Assembly (NCBI RefSeq): GCF_022761125.1
Contig: NZ_JAKWJR010000002.1
Span: 186,001-250,000, forward strand
Length of the DNA: 64,000 nucleotides
Source of the DNA: Nocardioides sp. SR21
GTDB taxonomy: Bacteria; Actinomycetota; Actinomycetes; Propionibacteriales; Nocardioidaceae
Reading direction: 5' to 3'
The translations under genes were made by a program, and so were the position numbers. Of this stretch, positions 35,810 through 44,674 are shown piece by piece; position 1 is the first letter of the stretch; each line of letters opens with the position of its first letter. The notes under the pieces were generated by a model. It was not told the origin of the DNA and did no database searches. It saw only the letters and a program-made list of their open reading frames with translations.

Positions 35810-36181
35810 GTGAGCATCGAGGAGACGCGGGCCCTCGCGGAGCGCTGGCTTCCGGCGTTCCTCGAGGGGCGCCGCGCCGACGACGACGTGTACGCCGACG
35901 GCGTCACGACCTGGCACAACATCGGCGAGCGCGAGGCGGAGATCCAGCGCACGCCGTCCCGCACCCGTCAGGTGCAGGCGGGCGCGGACCTCCGCGTCGA
36001 GGACGTCCGGCTCCGTGTGTTCGAGGACGGCTGGGTCCTGCAGGCGACCACGGTCGGCTCCACCGCGACCGGCGCGCCGGTGCGGGTGCCCACCTGCCTG
36101 GTGGTCACGCTGCGCGACGGCAGGATCGCGCGCTTCGAGGAGTACGCCGACTCGCGGGCGGCGGAGGCTCTGTTCGCCTAG
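35810..36181 (+). CDS. SnoaL/NTF2-like protein
   Basis: 123 residues with the cone-shaped alpha+beta (NTF2/SnoaL-like) pattern: an N-terminal helix (TRALAERWLPAFLEG), VYADGVTTWHNIGER, VRLRVFEDGWVLQATTVG and VTLRDGRIARFEEYADSRAA. Such small proteins act as isomerases, hydrolases or ligand binders. GTG start directly after the nitrilase stop, so the two are co-translated. A 10-bp tandem duplication (CTAGTCCCGG twice, 36178-36197) covers its stop and the convergent gntR stop. Confidence 0.78.
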   Translation: MSIEETRALAERWLPAFLEGRRADDDVYADGVTTWHNIGEREAEIQRTPSRTRQVQAGADLRVEDVRLRVFEDGWVLQATTVGSTATGAPVRVPTCLVVTLRDGRIARFEEYADSRAAEALFA

Positions 36182-36187
36182 TCCCGG

Positions 36188-36880
36188 CTAGTCCCGGCTG
36201 CCGAGCGCGGCGGCGAGGGCGTTCTCGCTGCCCTCGAGGTGCGCGATCCAGGCGGCGTGCAGCTCCTCGGTCTTGCCGGCGATCGCGAGGTCCAGCAGGT
36301 GCCGGTGCTCGTCGATGCGCCCCTCGGTGGTCTCCGCGCCCCGGTCGAGGCCGGTGATCAGCAGGTGCAGGTAGCGGTCGGCCGCGTGCCAGAGCAGCTC
36401 GAGCACGCGCCGGTCGGCAGCGCCGGCGGCGTCGTCGATCAGCGCGGCGTGGAACGCGTGGTGGGCGGCGGCCAGCGCGGCCGGCTCCCGCTCGATCTCG
36501 GCGTACTCGTCGAGGGCGTCCTGGGCCAACGCGAGCCGCTCGTCGGTCATCGTGGCCATCGCACGGAGGACGAGGTCGCCCTCGATCAGCTTGCGCAGCC
36601 GGTAGATGTCGGCGAGGTCCTCGGGGCTGAGCGAGGCGACCAGTGCGGAGCGCCCGGGGCGGAGGCTGACCAGCCCCTCGCTCTCCAGGCGGCGCAGCGC
36701 CTCGCGCACCGGGATGTGGGAGACGTCGAACTGCTCGCAGAGCTCCACGATCGACACGGCCGATCCCGGCTGGATGTCGCCGTTGAGGATCGCGCGGTGC
36801 AGCTCGTCCGTGACCCGGTCGACCAGCGACTGGTGCGCGATCGGCCGCACCGGCGTTGCCGTTCCTGGGCGTCGAGCCAT
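36188..36880 (-). CDS. GntR-family regulator, FCD (FadR/VanR) type
   Basis: 230 residues. Winged helix (about 15-75) with LVDRVTDELHRAILNGDIQPG and DVSHIPVREALRRLESEGLV; the C-terminal FCD domain (95-220) holds the metal/effector residues D/H in HHAFHAAL, HAADRYLHLL and DEHRHLLDLAIAG. FCD regulators respond to organic acids and mostly repress catabolic genes. The ATG at 36880 is preceded by GGGAGA; an upstream extension lacks homology. It diverges from the flavin-reductase fusion, whose promoter holds an ATATCGTATAT element. It is the best candidate regulator of the whole island. Confidence 0.88.
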   Translation of the reverse strand: MARRPGTATPVRPIAHQSLVDRVTDELHRAILNGDIQPGSAVSIVELCEQFDVSHIPVREALRRLESEGLVSLRPGRSALVASLSPEDLADIYRLRKLIEGDLVLRAMATMTDERLALAQDALDEYAEIEREPAALAAAHHAFHAALIDDAAGAADRRVLELLWHAADRYLHLLITGLDRGAETTEGRIDEHRHLLDLAIAGKTEELHAAWIAHLEGSENALAAALGSRD

Positions 36881-37002
36881 CGTGTTCTCTCCCTGATTCG
36901 TTCTCGTCCTGCTCCCACCGGCGGACAGCTGACCCACCGGTAGCCCAATCGTTGCATGCAGCAAACCTCGCCGACGGCACCGTTCCGCTTCCGCACCTAT
37001 CG

Positions 37003-37020
37003 GATATCGTATATTCTCTA
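37003..37020. promoter_or_regulatory. Shared AT-rich promoter motif, variant A
   Basis: GATATCGTATATTCTCTA. The same 18-mer with one change (GATATCGTATATTGTCTA) is found at 59022 before the ABC transporter. It lies in the divergent region between gntR and the flavin-reductase fusion gene (start 37039) and includes a TATATT -10-like hexamer. Likely a GntR operator overlapping the promoter. Confidence 0.6.
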
Positions 37021-37038
37021 ACGCCTAGGGAGGTGTTC

Positions 37039-38319
37039 ATGGTCGACCCGTCGACGTTCCGCAACGTGCTGAGCCAGTGGCCCAGCGGTGTCACTGTCGT
37101 GACGACGCTGGTCGACGGCGTGCGCCACGGCATGACGGCCAGCTCGTTCTCGAGCGTCAGCGCCGAGCCGCCGCTGGTCTCCGTGTGCCTCTCGCGCCAC
37201 CTCTACTCGCACGAGCTGATCGCGAGCAGCGGGGTCTTCGGCATCAACATGCTCGCCAAGGACCAGGCCGAGGTCGCCCGCCGCTTCGCCGGCATGGTGC
37301 CCGACGTCGAGGACCGCTTCGCGGGCGAGAGCTGGACGACCGCCGAGACCGGCGTGCCGCTGCTCGACTCCGCGCTGGGCTGGCTCGACTGCAAGGTCGT
37401 GCACGAGTACCCCGGTGGCGACCACACGATCTTCGTCGGCGAGGTCCTCGCCGGCCACGCCGCTCCGCGTACGGCGCCGCTGCTGTTCCACTCGCGCAGC
37501 TGGGGTCAGTTCGCCGACGTGCTCCCGACCGCGGCCACCGTCGCCGACGGTGGCGTCGTGGCGTCGCTGCGCGCCCGGTCGCACCCGATCAGCAAGATCT
37601 TCGGGACCGTCCGCGAGCTGGCGGCCGCCGGCGTCCGCGTCCGGCTCCTCGACCTCACGCGCGACGAGCCGCCGGTCGCCGTACCGGAGGAGCTGAAGGA
37701 CCGCGGCACCGCGCTGGTGGACACCATCGAGCAGCGCGACCGCGCCCTCGAGCTCGGTCTGTCGACCGTCGAGGTCACCGTCGACCCCGCGAACCTCGCC
37801 GACCTGGACCGCGTCCTGGCGATCGCGGACGGCGCGCCCGGCAGTGTCGTCGTGATCCTCGACGACGCGTTCGACCCCGCGCGCAACGACGTCGTGCTCG
37901 GCTCGATCGTCGCGCTGTCCTCGGCCGGTGTCGCCGAGATCGGCCTGTCCGAGAAGGGCGACACCGCGAACCCGCTGCGCGTGCGCTCGCTGCTGCAGGA
38001 CGCCGTCGGCCTGGCCCGGCCGGTGCCGCTGCGCATGCACCTGCGCAACCACGACCGGCTCGGGCTGGTCAAGGCGATCGTCGCGCTCAAGAGCGGCGTG
38101 CACCACTTCGACACCACCCTGTCCGGCCTGGACGGAACCGTCGCCACCGAGGACCTCGTCCGCCTGTTCGGCGGCGTCGAGGTGGACTCCCCGGCCGACC
38201 CCGACCTCGTCGACAACGCCGCCGCCGCGCTGCGCCTCGCGCTCGCGCCCACCGGCGTCACCCCCACTGACCTCGCGACCGAGCCGGTCGCGACCAACCC
38301 CGTAGGAGCCGCAGGATGA
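37039..38319 (+). CDS. Flavin reductase fused to a degenerate DRE-TIM (HMG-CoA-lyase-like) domain
   Basis: 426 residues. Residues 1-160 are an HpaC/ActVB-like flavin reductase that would supply reduced flavin (FRNVLSQWPSGVTVVTTLVD, MTASSFSSVSAEPPLVSVCL, VFGINMLAKDQ, DHTIFVGEVL). Residues ~180-405 resemble the C-terminal part of an HMG-CoA lyase/isopropylmalate-synthase TIM barrel: LRMHLRNHDRLGLVKAIVAL, VHHFDTTLSGL and VATEDLVRLF. The metal-binding HxH reads HLR and the N-terminal catalytic RDG motif is not seen, so this part may be structural or altered. ATG at 37039 after AGGGAGG. The next gene, an ACAD-fold flavoprotein, is its probable oxygenase partner (4-nt overlap). Confidence 0.8.
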   Translation: MVDPSTFRNVLSQWPSGVTVVTTLVDGVRHGMTASSFSSVSAEPPLVSVCLSRHLYSHELIASSGVFGINMLAKDQAEVARRFAGMVPDVEDRFAGESWTTAETGVPLLDSALGWLDCKVVHEYPGGDHTIFVGEVLAGHAAPRTAPLLFHSRSWGQFADVLPTAATVADGGVVASLRARSHPISKIFGTVRELAAAGVRVRLLDLTRDEPPVAVPEELKDRGTALVDTIEQRDRALELGLSTVEVTVDPANLADLDRVLAIADGAPGSVVVILDDAFDPARNDVVLGSIVALSSAGVAEIGLSEKGDTANPLRVRSLLQDAVGLARPVPLRMHLRNHDRLGLVKAIVALKSGVHHFDTTLSGLDGTVATEDLVRLFGGVEVDSPADPDLVDNAAAALRLALAPTGVTPTDLATEPVATNPVGAAG

Positions 38320-39602
38320 CGGGCAAGCTGACCGCCGAGTACCTCCTTCCGGACCTGACCGACGCGGAGCGCGAGCGCGCCGCCCGGGTCGAGTCCGTGC
38401 TGCCGGCGATCGCCGCCGCCGCCCAGTCCGCGGACGAGGCCGCAGCGCTGCCCGAGGGGCACATCAAGCTCCTCGCCGACGCGGGCCTGCTCGGCCTCGT
38501 CGTCCCGGAGGAGTTCGGTGGCCTGGGTGGCGGGCTCCGCGACCTCGCGGCCACGACGTACACCCTCGGCACCGTCTGCGGCTCGACCGCGCTGGCGTTC
38601 TTCTTCCACTGCTCCTCGTCCTCGCGCGGCATGCTGCCGCTGGCCGCGCTCGACGCGGGCCTCTACAACGAGGAGGAGGCGCCGGTCGTGCGCGCCTTCG
38701 CCGAGAAGGTGCTGCACCTGATGGGCACCGACCAGAAGGCGATCGGCAACTTCGCCAGCGAGGCCGTGAAGGCGTCGAACGCGAACGTGCTGATCCGCAC
38801 GACCGCGACCCGCACCGAGGGCGGCTGGCTGCTCAACGGCGAGAAGTCGTTCGGGTGCCTGTCGGGCACCGCCGACTACTACCTGGTCACCGCCCGTCGT
38901 GAGGACGTCGAGGGCCTCGACGCCCTGACGCTGTTCCTCGTGCCGCGCGAGACCGAGGGCTCGCGCCCGCGGTCGGCGTGGCTCGGCCTCGGCATGCGCG
39001 CCTCGGACAACAACGGCCTGATCATGGAGAACTGCTTCGTCCCCGACGAGCTCTCGCTGGCCGTGCCCGGTGCGTTCACCCGCGCCACCTCGATGTCGCG
39101 CGGCTCCTGGGTCGGCAACCAGATCGCCATCGCCGCGATCTACGCCGGCATCGCGCAGGGCGTGTGGGACTACGCGCTCGGCCGCACGATGGGCGCGAAG
39201 TTCGCCGACACCGGCAAGCCGATCGCGTCGAGCCCGATGCACCAGGTCCTCATCGGTGACGGCGAGCAGCACCTGGCCGAGGCGCACCTGTGGCTGCGCC
39301 GCCAGATCGAGCTCGAGGCCAGCGACCCGCCGATCCTGCCGAAGAACGAGGTCGTCAAGAGCTGGAAGCTCGCCAAGGGCGCCATCTGCGAGCACGCCCA
39401 CCAGGTCTCCCTGGCGGCGCTCAAGATGTGCGGTACGTCGGGTGCGCTGATGGGCAACGAGATCGGCCGAGCCGTCCGCGACACCGCCATGGGCCTGGTC
39501 CAGGCCTTCCCGGCCGAGCGCGGCAAGCTGGACCTGGCGAAGATGATTGTGGACGACGAGGGCTACGCGGGCCTCACGACCACCGACAGCTTCAAGAAGT
39601 AG
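38316..39602 (+). CDS. Acyl-CoA-dehydrogenase-fold flavoprotein, probable FMN-dependent monooxygenase
   Basis: 428 residues with three acyl-CoA dehydrogenase domains: N-terminal helices with LADAGLLGLVVPEEFGGLGG, a beta domain with RTEGGWLLNGEKSFGCLSGT, and C-terminal helices ending GLTTTDSFKK. The region that carries the catalytic Glu in true dehydrogenases is not recognisable, and the gene is translationally coupled to a flavin reductase, so a two-component monooxygenase of the DszC/group D type is more likely than beta-oxidation. It would hydroxylate an aromatic or heterocyclic substrate. A real acyl-CoA dehydrogenase cannot be excluded. Confidence 0.78.
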   Translation: MTGKLTAEYLLPDLTDAERERAARVESVLPAIAAAAQSADEAAALPEGHIKLLADAGLLGLVVPEEFGGLGGGLRDLAATTYTLGTVCGSTALAFFFHCSSSSRGMLPLAALDAGLYNEEEAPVVRAFAEKVLHLMGTDQKAIGNFASEAVKASNANVLIRTTATRTEGGWLLNGEKSFGCLSGTADYYLVTARREDVEGLDALTLFLVPRETEGSRPRSAWLGLGMRASDNNGLIMENCFVPDELSLAVPGAFTRATSMSRGSWVGNQIAIAAIYAGIAQGVWDYALGRTMGAKFADTGKPIASSPMHQVLIGDGEQHLAEAHLWLRRQIELEASDPPILPKNEVVKSWKLAKGAICEHAHQVSLAALKMCGTSGALMGNEIGRAVRDTAMGLVQAFPAERGKLDLAKMIVDDEGYAGLTTTDSFKK

Positions 39603-39610
39603 GAGCAGCG

Positions 39611-41095
39611 TTGAGCACGAACCGCCTGGAACTGCCCGAGCCCGGCCAGCTGGTCGCGGGCACCTGGTCGGTGCCGACCGGCGCCCTCGACCTGAAGCTC
39701 GAGGACTCCTTCACCGGTACGACGGTCGGCGTGGCCGCCGAGTCCGACGCGGACTCGGTCGAGCGGGCCGCGGCCGCCGCGTGGGCGGCGTACGAGAACG
39801 GCAGCTGGCTGGAGCTCGGTCCCGAGGGGCGCGCGACGATCCTCGAGGCCGTCGCCGACGCGCTGGAGCCCGAGCTCGAGCGGCTGTGCGCGCTGGAGTC
39901 CTTCGCGACCGGCGTGCCGGTCCGGCAGACCTCGATCGTCGGCATCATCGTGCCCGGCGCGTTCCGGCTCGCCGCCGGCATGCTCCGCGCCGGCGTGCTG
40001 TCCGACCAGCTCACCTCCGACGCGGGCTACACCGTCGAGGTGCACCGCCTCCCGCTCGGCCCGGCCCTGTGCCTGGTGCCGTGGAACGCGCCGGCCCCGA
40101 TGGCGGCCCACAAGGTCGCCAGCGCGCTGGCCGCCGGCGCCCCGGTGATCCTCAAGCCGAGCGAGTACGCGCCGTACGGCACCTCGGAGCTGGCCCGCGT
40201 GATCGGTCGCGTGCTCGCCGAGCACGACGTCGACCCGGGCGTCTTCCAGCTCGTGCAGGGCGGCTCGTCCGTCGGTGGCCGGCTGGTGCGCGACGCGCGG
40301 ATCCGCGCGGTCTCGTTCACCGGTGGTGCGATGGGCGGCAAGGCCGTCGCTGCGGCCTGCGCCGAGGACTTCACCGCGCTGCAGCTCGAGCTCGGCGGCA
40401 ACAACCCGCTCGTGATCATGCCCGACGCCGACCCGGCCGCCGCCGCACGCGCTGCTGCCGATCTGCTCACGACGCTCAACGGCCAGTGGTGCCGCGCGCT
40501 CGGGCGTCTGGTGCTGCCTGCCGCCATCGCCGACGAGGTCGTCGAGCTGACGCTGGAGCGGCTGGCCGCGCTGAACGTCGGCGACCCGCTCGACCCCGAG
40601 ACCGACCTCGGCCCGATCGTGCACTCCGGCCACCTGGCCCGGCTGCGCGAGGAGATCGGCACCCGCGAGGGCGCCGGCGGCGTCGCGCACTCCAGCACCG
40701 TGCTGCCCGACGGCCCGGGCGCGTTCCTCGCGCCGACGCTGCTCACCGGCGTCCCGTCGGACGCCGCGACCGAGGAGATGTTCGGCCCGGTCGCGACCGT
40801 GCACACCTACGAGACCGAGGACGAGGCGCTCGCGCTGGCCAACGGCACGCCGTTCGGCCTCGAGGGGTACGTCGTCGGCGCCGACACCGACCGCGCCCTG
40901 GCGCTGGCCCGCAAGGTCCGCGCCGGCGAGGTCAAGGTCAACGGCTCGACGATCATGAGCCTGCACCTGATGTCGCCGCGTCCGGCCTGGGGCTTCTCCG
41001 GCCTGGGCGAGGAGGGCACGGTCGAGACGATCCGCATCTTCACCGGCGCGCGCGTCGTCGGCGTCGAGGGCATGACGGCTCTGCACGGCCGATGA
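39611..41095 (+). CDS. NAD(P)-dependent aldehyde dehydrogenase
   Basis: 494 residues. The ALDH signature is complete: VPWNAPAPMAAHKVASALAA, KPSEYAP, SFTGGAMGGK, general base E260 in LELGGNNP and catalytic C294 in NGQWCRALGR. It oxidises an aldehyde to an acid. TTG start at 39611 preceded by AGGAG (39601-39605). It belongs to the six-gene run beginning at 37039, followed with a 4-nt overlap by the lyase-family gene. Substrate unknown; probably an aldehyde released by monooxygenase cleavage. Confidence 0.92.
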   Translation: MSTNRLELPEPGQLVAGTWSVPTGALDLKLEDSFTGTTVGVAAESDADSVERAAAAAWAAYENGSWLELGPEGRATILEAVADALEPELERLCALESFATGVPVRQTSIVGIIVPGAFRLAAGMLRAGVLSDQLTSDAGYTVEVHRLPLGPALCLVPWNAPAPMAAHKVASALAAGAPVILKPSEYAPYGTSELARVIGRVLAEHDVDPGVFQLVQGGSSVGGRLVRDARIRAVSFTGGAMGGKAVAAACAEDFTALQLELGGNNPLVIMPDADPAAAARAAADLLTTLNGQWCRALGRLVLPAAIADEVVELTLERLAALNVGDPLDPETDLGPIVHSGHLARLREEIGTREGAGGVAHSSTVLPDGPGAFLAPTLLTGVPSDAATEEMFGPVATVHTYETEDEALALANGTPFGLEGYVVGADTDRALALARKVRAGEVKVNGSTIMSLHLMSPRPAWGFSGLGEEGTVETIRIFTGARVVGVEGMTALHGR

Positions 41096-41976
41096 GCAGC
41101 CAGCGCTTCCGGGAGATCCTGGCCGGGCCCGACCTGGTCCACTTCCCGGGCGTGTACGACGCGGTCAGCGCGCGCCTCGCGGCGCGCGCCGGTGTCGTCG
41201 GCGCGCACCTGTCCGGGGCGGTCGCCTCGGCGGTGCAGCTCGGGCTGCCCGACCTCGGCTACGTGCACGCGACCGACATCGTCCGGGTCGCGCAGACCGT
41301 CGTACCGGCGCTCGACGGCCTGCCGCTGCTGGCCGACGCCGACACCGGCTACGGCAATGCGCTCCAGGCCCGCGCCACCGCGCGCGCCTATGCCGCCGCC
41401 GGCATCGGCGGGCTGCACCTCGAGGACCAGGTCGCGCCGAAGCGCTGCGGCCACCTCGCCGGCAAGCAGGTCATCGACGTGGACGAGGCCGTGGCCCGCG
41501 TACGCGCGATGGTCGAGGCCCGCCCAGGGGACGGCGACAGCGGCATCGTGGTCGTCGCCCGCACCGACGCGCTCAGCGTCGAGGGCATCGGCTCGGCCAT
41601 CGAGCGCTGCGCCGGGTTCGCCGAGGCCGGCGCCGACGCGGTCTTCGTCGAGGGCGCCGACGTCGAGGACATCGCCCGCGTCGTCGAGGCCGTCGAGAAC
41701 TGCCCGCCGATGGTGTTCAACCGGTCCGAGGCCGCCGGCAACGGCGCCGCCCCCGACTGGACCGCGCTGCAGGACCTCGGCGTCCGCGTCGTGATCCACC
41801 CCGTGTCCGCGCTGCTCGCCGCCGCGCAGGCGCAGGCCGCCGTGTACGCCGCCGTCGCGGCCCACGGGGACGCCGGGCAGACCGCCCGGATGGGCTGGGG
41901 CGAGCTCACCGAGCTGCTCGGCCTTCCCGACCTCCTCACCCTCGAGCAGCGGTACGCCGCAGGAGATCCCTCATGA
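41092..41976 (+). CDS. PEP mutase/isocitrate lyase superfamily lyase
   Basis: 294 residues. An (alpha/beta)8 barrel with metal-binding D82 and D84 (LLADADTGYG), E111-D112 in HLEDQ and the signature K117-RCGH121 (APKRCGHLAGK), as in 2-methylisocitrate lyase, oxaloacetate decarboxylase-like proteins and 2,3-dimethylmalate lyase. It would split a C-C bond of a malate-type acid to give pyruvate (or glyoxylate) and a smaller acid. A dimethylmalate-like substrate would suit breakdown of alkyl-maleates from pyrrole rings; this is inference. It is coupled by 4-nt overlaps on both sides. Confidence 0.85.
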   Translation: MSSQRFREILAGPDLVHFPGVYDAVSARLAARAGVVGAHLSGAVASAVQLGLPDLGYVHATDIVRVAQTVVPALDGLPLLADADTGYGNALQARATARAYAAAGIGGLHLEDQVAPKRCGHLAGKQVIDVDEAVARVRAMVEARPGDGDSGIVVVARTDALSVEGIGSAIERCAGFAEAGADAVFVEGADVEDIARVVEAVENCPPMVFNRSEAAGNGAAPDWTALQDLGVRVVIHPVSALLAAAQAQAAVYAAVAAHGDAGQTARMGWGELTELLGLPDLLTLEQRYAAGDPS

Positions 41977-43178
41977 CTCACGTCCTTGTTGCAGGTGCCG
42001 GCCCCGTCGGCATGACCGCGGCGCTGCTGATGGCGCGCGGTGGCGTGCAGGTCACCGTGCTCGAGGCCGGCGAGTCGCTGGCCGGTGAGTCGCGGGCGTC
42101 GACGTTCCACCCGCCGAGCCTGGAGATGCTCGACGACCTCGGCGTGCTCGAGCCCGTCATGGAGCGAGGCCTGGTGTCGACCGGGTTCCAGTACCGCGAC
42201 CGTCGTACCGGCCCGATCGCCGACCTCGACCTCGGCGTGCTGTCCGAGGACACCCGCTTCCCGTTCCGCGTCCAGCTCGAGCAGTCGAAGCTGACGCCGA
42301 TCGTGCTCGAGATCCTCCAGGGCATGGACAACGTGACGGTCCACTTCGGCCAGCGCGTCGTGCAGGCCGAGACCGACGGCACGACCGCGACCGTGACCAC
42401 CGAGGCCGGCGACACGTTCACCGCCGACTGGGTGCTCGGTGCCGACGGTGCGAACTCGCAGGTGCGCCAGACCGCCGGCTTCACGTTCGAGGGGATGACC
42501 TACCCCGAGCGGTTCCTGGTCGCCTCGACCACCGAGGACCTCGAGTCGATCCTGCCGGGCATCTCGGCGGTCAACTACGTCTTCGACCCGACCGAGTGGC
42601 TGGTGCTGCTGCGCACGCCGGAGCACTGGCGGGTGCTGTTCCCGACCGACCCGGAGACCCCGGACGAGGTCGAGAGCGACCCGGCCCGGGTCCAGGAGCG
42701 GATGCGCGGCGTGGCCGACCTCGGTCGCGACTGGGACGTCCTGCACACCACGCTCTACCGCGTGCACCAGCGCGTCGCCGACACGTTCCGCAAGGGCCGG
42801 CTGCTGCTCATGGGCGACGCCGCGCACATCAACAACCCGCTGGGCGGGATGGGCATGAACAGCGGTCTCCACGACGCGTACGTCGAGACCAAGGCCCTGC
42901 TCGCGCTGATCCAGGGCGAGGGCACGCTCGAGGAGCTGGACGAGGCGTGCGAGGCGCGCCGCCAGGTCGCGCTGTCGTACGTCAAGACGATCACCCACGA
43001 CAACTGGGAGAAGCTGCGCCAGGACGACCCCGAGGCGATCAAGGCGTACCACGACGAGCTGCGTGAGCTGGCCGCCGACCGCGAACGGATGCGCAAGCAC
43101 CTGCTCAACACCTCGATGATCAACTCGCTGCGCGGTGTCGGCGTCGTCGACATGGTCGGCGTCAAGGCGCAGGGATGA
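41973..43178 (+). CDS. Class A FAD-dependent monooxygenase
   Basis: 401 residues with the FAD site GAGPVGMTAALLMARGG, the second FAD/NADPH DG motif VLGADGANSQVRQ and the GDAAHINNPLGGMGMNSG motif (aromatic-ring hydroxylase class). These enzymes use NAD(P)H and O2 to hydroxylate or cleave aromatic and heteroaromatic rings; some open pyridine rings. The protein shows no C-terminal thioredoxin-like domain. It is coupled with the lyase-family gene and the second aldehyde dehydrogenase. Likely attacks a pyrrole or other ring intermediate; substrate not known. Confidence 0.9.
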   Translation: MTHVLVAGAGPVGMTAALLMARGGVQVTVLEAGESLAGESRASTFHPPSLEMLDDLGVLEPVMERGLVSTGFQYRDRRTGPIADLDLGVLSEDTRFPFRVQLEQSKLTPIVLEILQGMDNVTVHFGQRVVQAETDGTTATVTTEAGDTFTADWVLGADGANSQVRQTAGFTFEGMTYPERFLVASTTEDLESILPGISAVNYVFDPTEWLVLLRTPEHWRVLFPTDPETPDEVESDPARVQERMRGVADLGRDWDVLHTTLYRVHQRVADTFRKGRLLLMGDAAHINNPLGGMGMNSGLHDAYVETKALLALIQGEGTLEELDEACEARRQVALSYVKTITHDNWEKLRQDDPEAIKAYHDELRELAADRERMRKHLLNTSMINSLRGVGVVDMVGVKAQG

Positions 43179-44614
43179 CCATCCAGCGGGAGAACCCGGC
43201 GCGCACCGACGAGCTCGTCGGCAGCATCGTCGCGGCCACCCCGTCGGAGGTCGACCTCGTCGTCGCCAACGCCCGCAAGGCGCAGCCCGAGTGGGCGGCG
43301 CTCGACGTGGACTCGCGGGCGACCGCGGTCCGCACCGGCGCCGAGCGGATCGTCGCCGAGGTCGACCAGCTCGCGGAGCTGATGGCCCGCGAGACCGGCA
43401 AGGTGCTGGGGGACTGCCGCGGCGAGCTGCTGTTCTCCGCGTCCGTGCTGCGCTGGGCCGCGGACCGCGCGCCCGCGCTGCTCGCCGACCACGTGATCGA
43501 CGACGACGCCGGCCGGCTGCTGATGCGCCGCCGTCCGTACGGCGTGGTCGCGGCGGTGACGCCGTGGAACGCGCCGGTCATCCTGGCGGTCCTCAAGCTC
43601 GGCCCGGCCCTGGTCGCCGGCAACGCCGTCATCGTGAAGCCGTCGCCGTTCGCGCCGTTCGCGATCGCCCGCGTGGTCGAGCTGCTCGGCGGATGGATGC
43701 CCGACGGCACGGTCCAGGTCGTGCAGGGCGAGGCCGAGACCGCGACCGCGCTGGTCGGCCACGCGGGTGTCGACCGGGTCGCGTTCACCGGCGGCGAGAA
43801 CGCCGGCCGCGCGCTGGCCGCGATCGCCGGCCAGGCGCTGACGCCGGCGCTGATGGAGCTCGGCGGCAACGACCCGGCGATCCTCCTCGACGACGCCGAG
43901 CTCGGCCCCGACGCGATGGACCGCCTGGTGATGGCGAGCTTCGCCACCTCCGGCCAGGTGTGCATGGCGGTCAAGCGCCTGTTCGTCCCGCGCCGCCGCT
44001 ACGACGAGGTCGTCGACGCCTACCGCGCGGCGGCCGACCGCGTGCTGCGCATCGGCGACCCGCTGTTCGACGGCGTCACCCTCGGCCCGGTCGTGACCGC
44101 GGCGTCGGCGACGCGGGTGCGGGGGATGGTCGAGGATGCCGTCGCGTCCGGAGCCGAGGCGATGCTGCTCGGCGAGAGCGACGCGCACACCGACCTCGGT
44201 CGCGGGCACTTCCTGCGGCCGACGCTGGTGCTGGGCGCGTCCGACTCCGACCGGCTGGTCAACGAGGAGCAGTTCGGCCCGACCGTCCCGCTGCTGGCCT
44301 ACGACACGCTCGACGAGGCCGTCGCCCGGGCCAACGCCGGCGACCTCGGCCTCGGCGCCTCGGTGTGGTCGGCCGACGAGGACCGCGCGTTCGCCGTCGC
44401 GACGCGGCTCGAGGCGGGCTTCACCTTCGTCAACACCCACAACCGCACGGGCATGGCGCTGCGAGCGCCGTTCGGTGGGATCAAGCGCTCCGGCTGGGGC
44501 CGGGAGTACGGCGACGAGGGACTCGTCGAGCACACTCAGACGTGTGTCGTGCATGCCCCCGGCGCGTTCCGTCCGGGCGGGTCCGGGCTCGGGGCAGCTG
44601 CTTACCCCGTCTGA
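43175..44614 (+). CDS. NAD(P)-dependent aldehyde dehydrogenase (second)
   Basis: 479 residues with TPWNAPVILAVLKLGPALVA, KPSPFAP, FTGGENAG, E228 in MELGGNDP and catalytic C263 in SGQVCMAV, and the C-terminal PFGGIKRSGWGREYG. It differs clearly from the ALDH at 39611 (about one third identical by eye), so the two serve different aldehydes. The ATG overlaps the monooxygenase stop by 4 nt. It is the last gene of the run that starts at 37039. Confidence 0.93.
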   Translation: MTIQRENPARTDELVGSIVAATPSEVDLVVANARKAQPEWAALDVDSRATAVRTGAERIVAEVDQLAELMARETGKVLGDCRGELLFSASVLRWAADRAPALLADHVIDDDAGRLLMRRRPYGVVAAVTPWNAPVILAVLKLGPALVAGNAVIVKPSPFAPFAIARVVELLGGWMPDGTVQVVQGEAETATALVGHAGVDRVAFTGGENAGRALAAIAGQALTPALMELGGNDPAILLDDAELGPDAMDRLVMASFATSGQVCMAVKRLFVPRRRYDEVVDAYRAAADRVLRIGDPLFDGVTLGPVVTAASATRVRGMVEDAVASGAEAMLLGESDAHTDLGRGHFLRPTLVLGASDSDRLVNEEQFGPTVPLLAYDTLDEAVARANAGDLGLGASVWSADEDRAFAVATRLEAGFTFVNTHNRTGMALRAPFGGIKRSGWGREYGDEGLVEHTQTCVVHAPGAFRPGGSGLGAAAYPV

Positions 44615-44628
44615 CCTTCCGTTGCGAC

Positions 44629-44642
44629 GTACATCATATATA
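44629..44642. promoter_or_regulatory. Shared AT-rich promoter motif, variant B (RCCR-like operon)
   Basis: GTACATCATATATA, one mismatch from the motif at 34159. It lies in the 60-bp gap before the RCCR-like gene (start 44675, ribosome site GAGCGAGGAG). It places the eight-gene tetrapyrrole-type operon under the same candidate control as the rest of the island. Confidence 0.55.
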
Positions 44643-44674
44643 CTTCGGTCCACCCGACCCGAGCGAGGAGCACG

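Noticed and set aside
38316..39602. Simple fatty-acid beta-oxidation acyl-CoA dehydrogenase
   Set aside because: Coupled to a flavin reductase and the catalytic Glu region is not recognisable; monooxygenase is preferred, though not proven.
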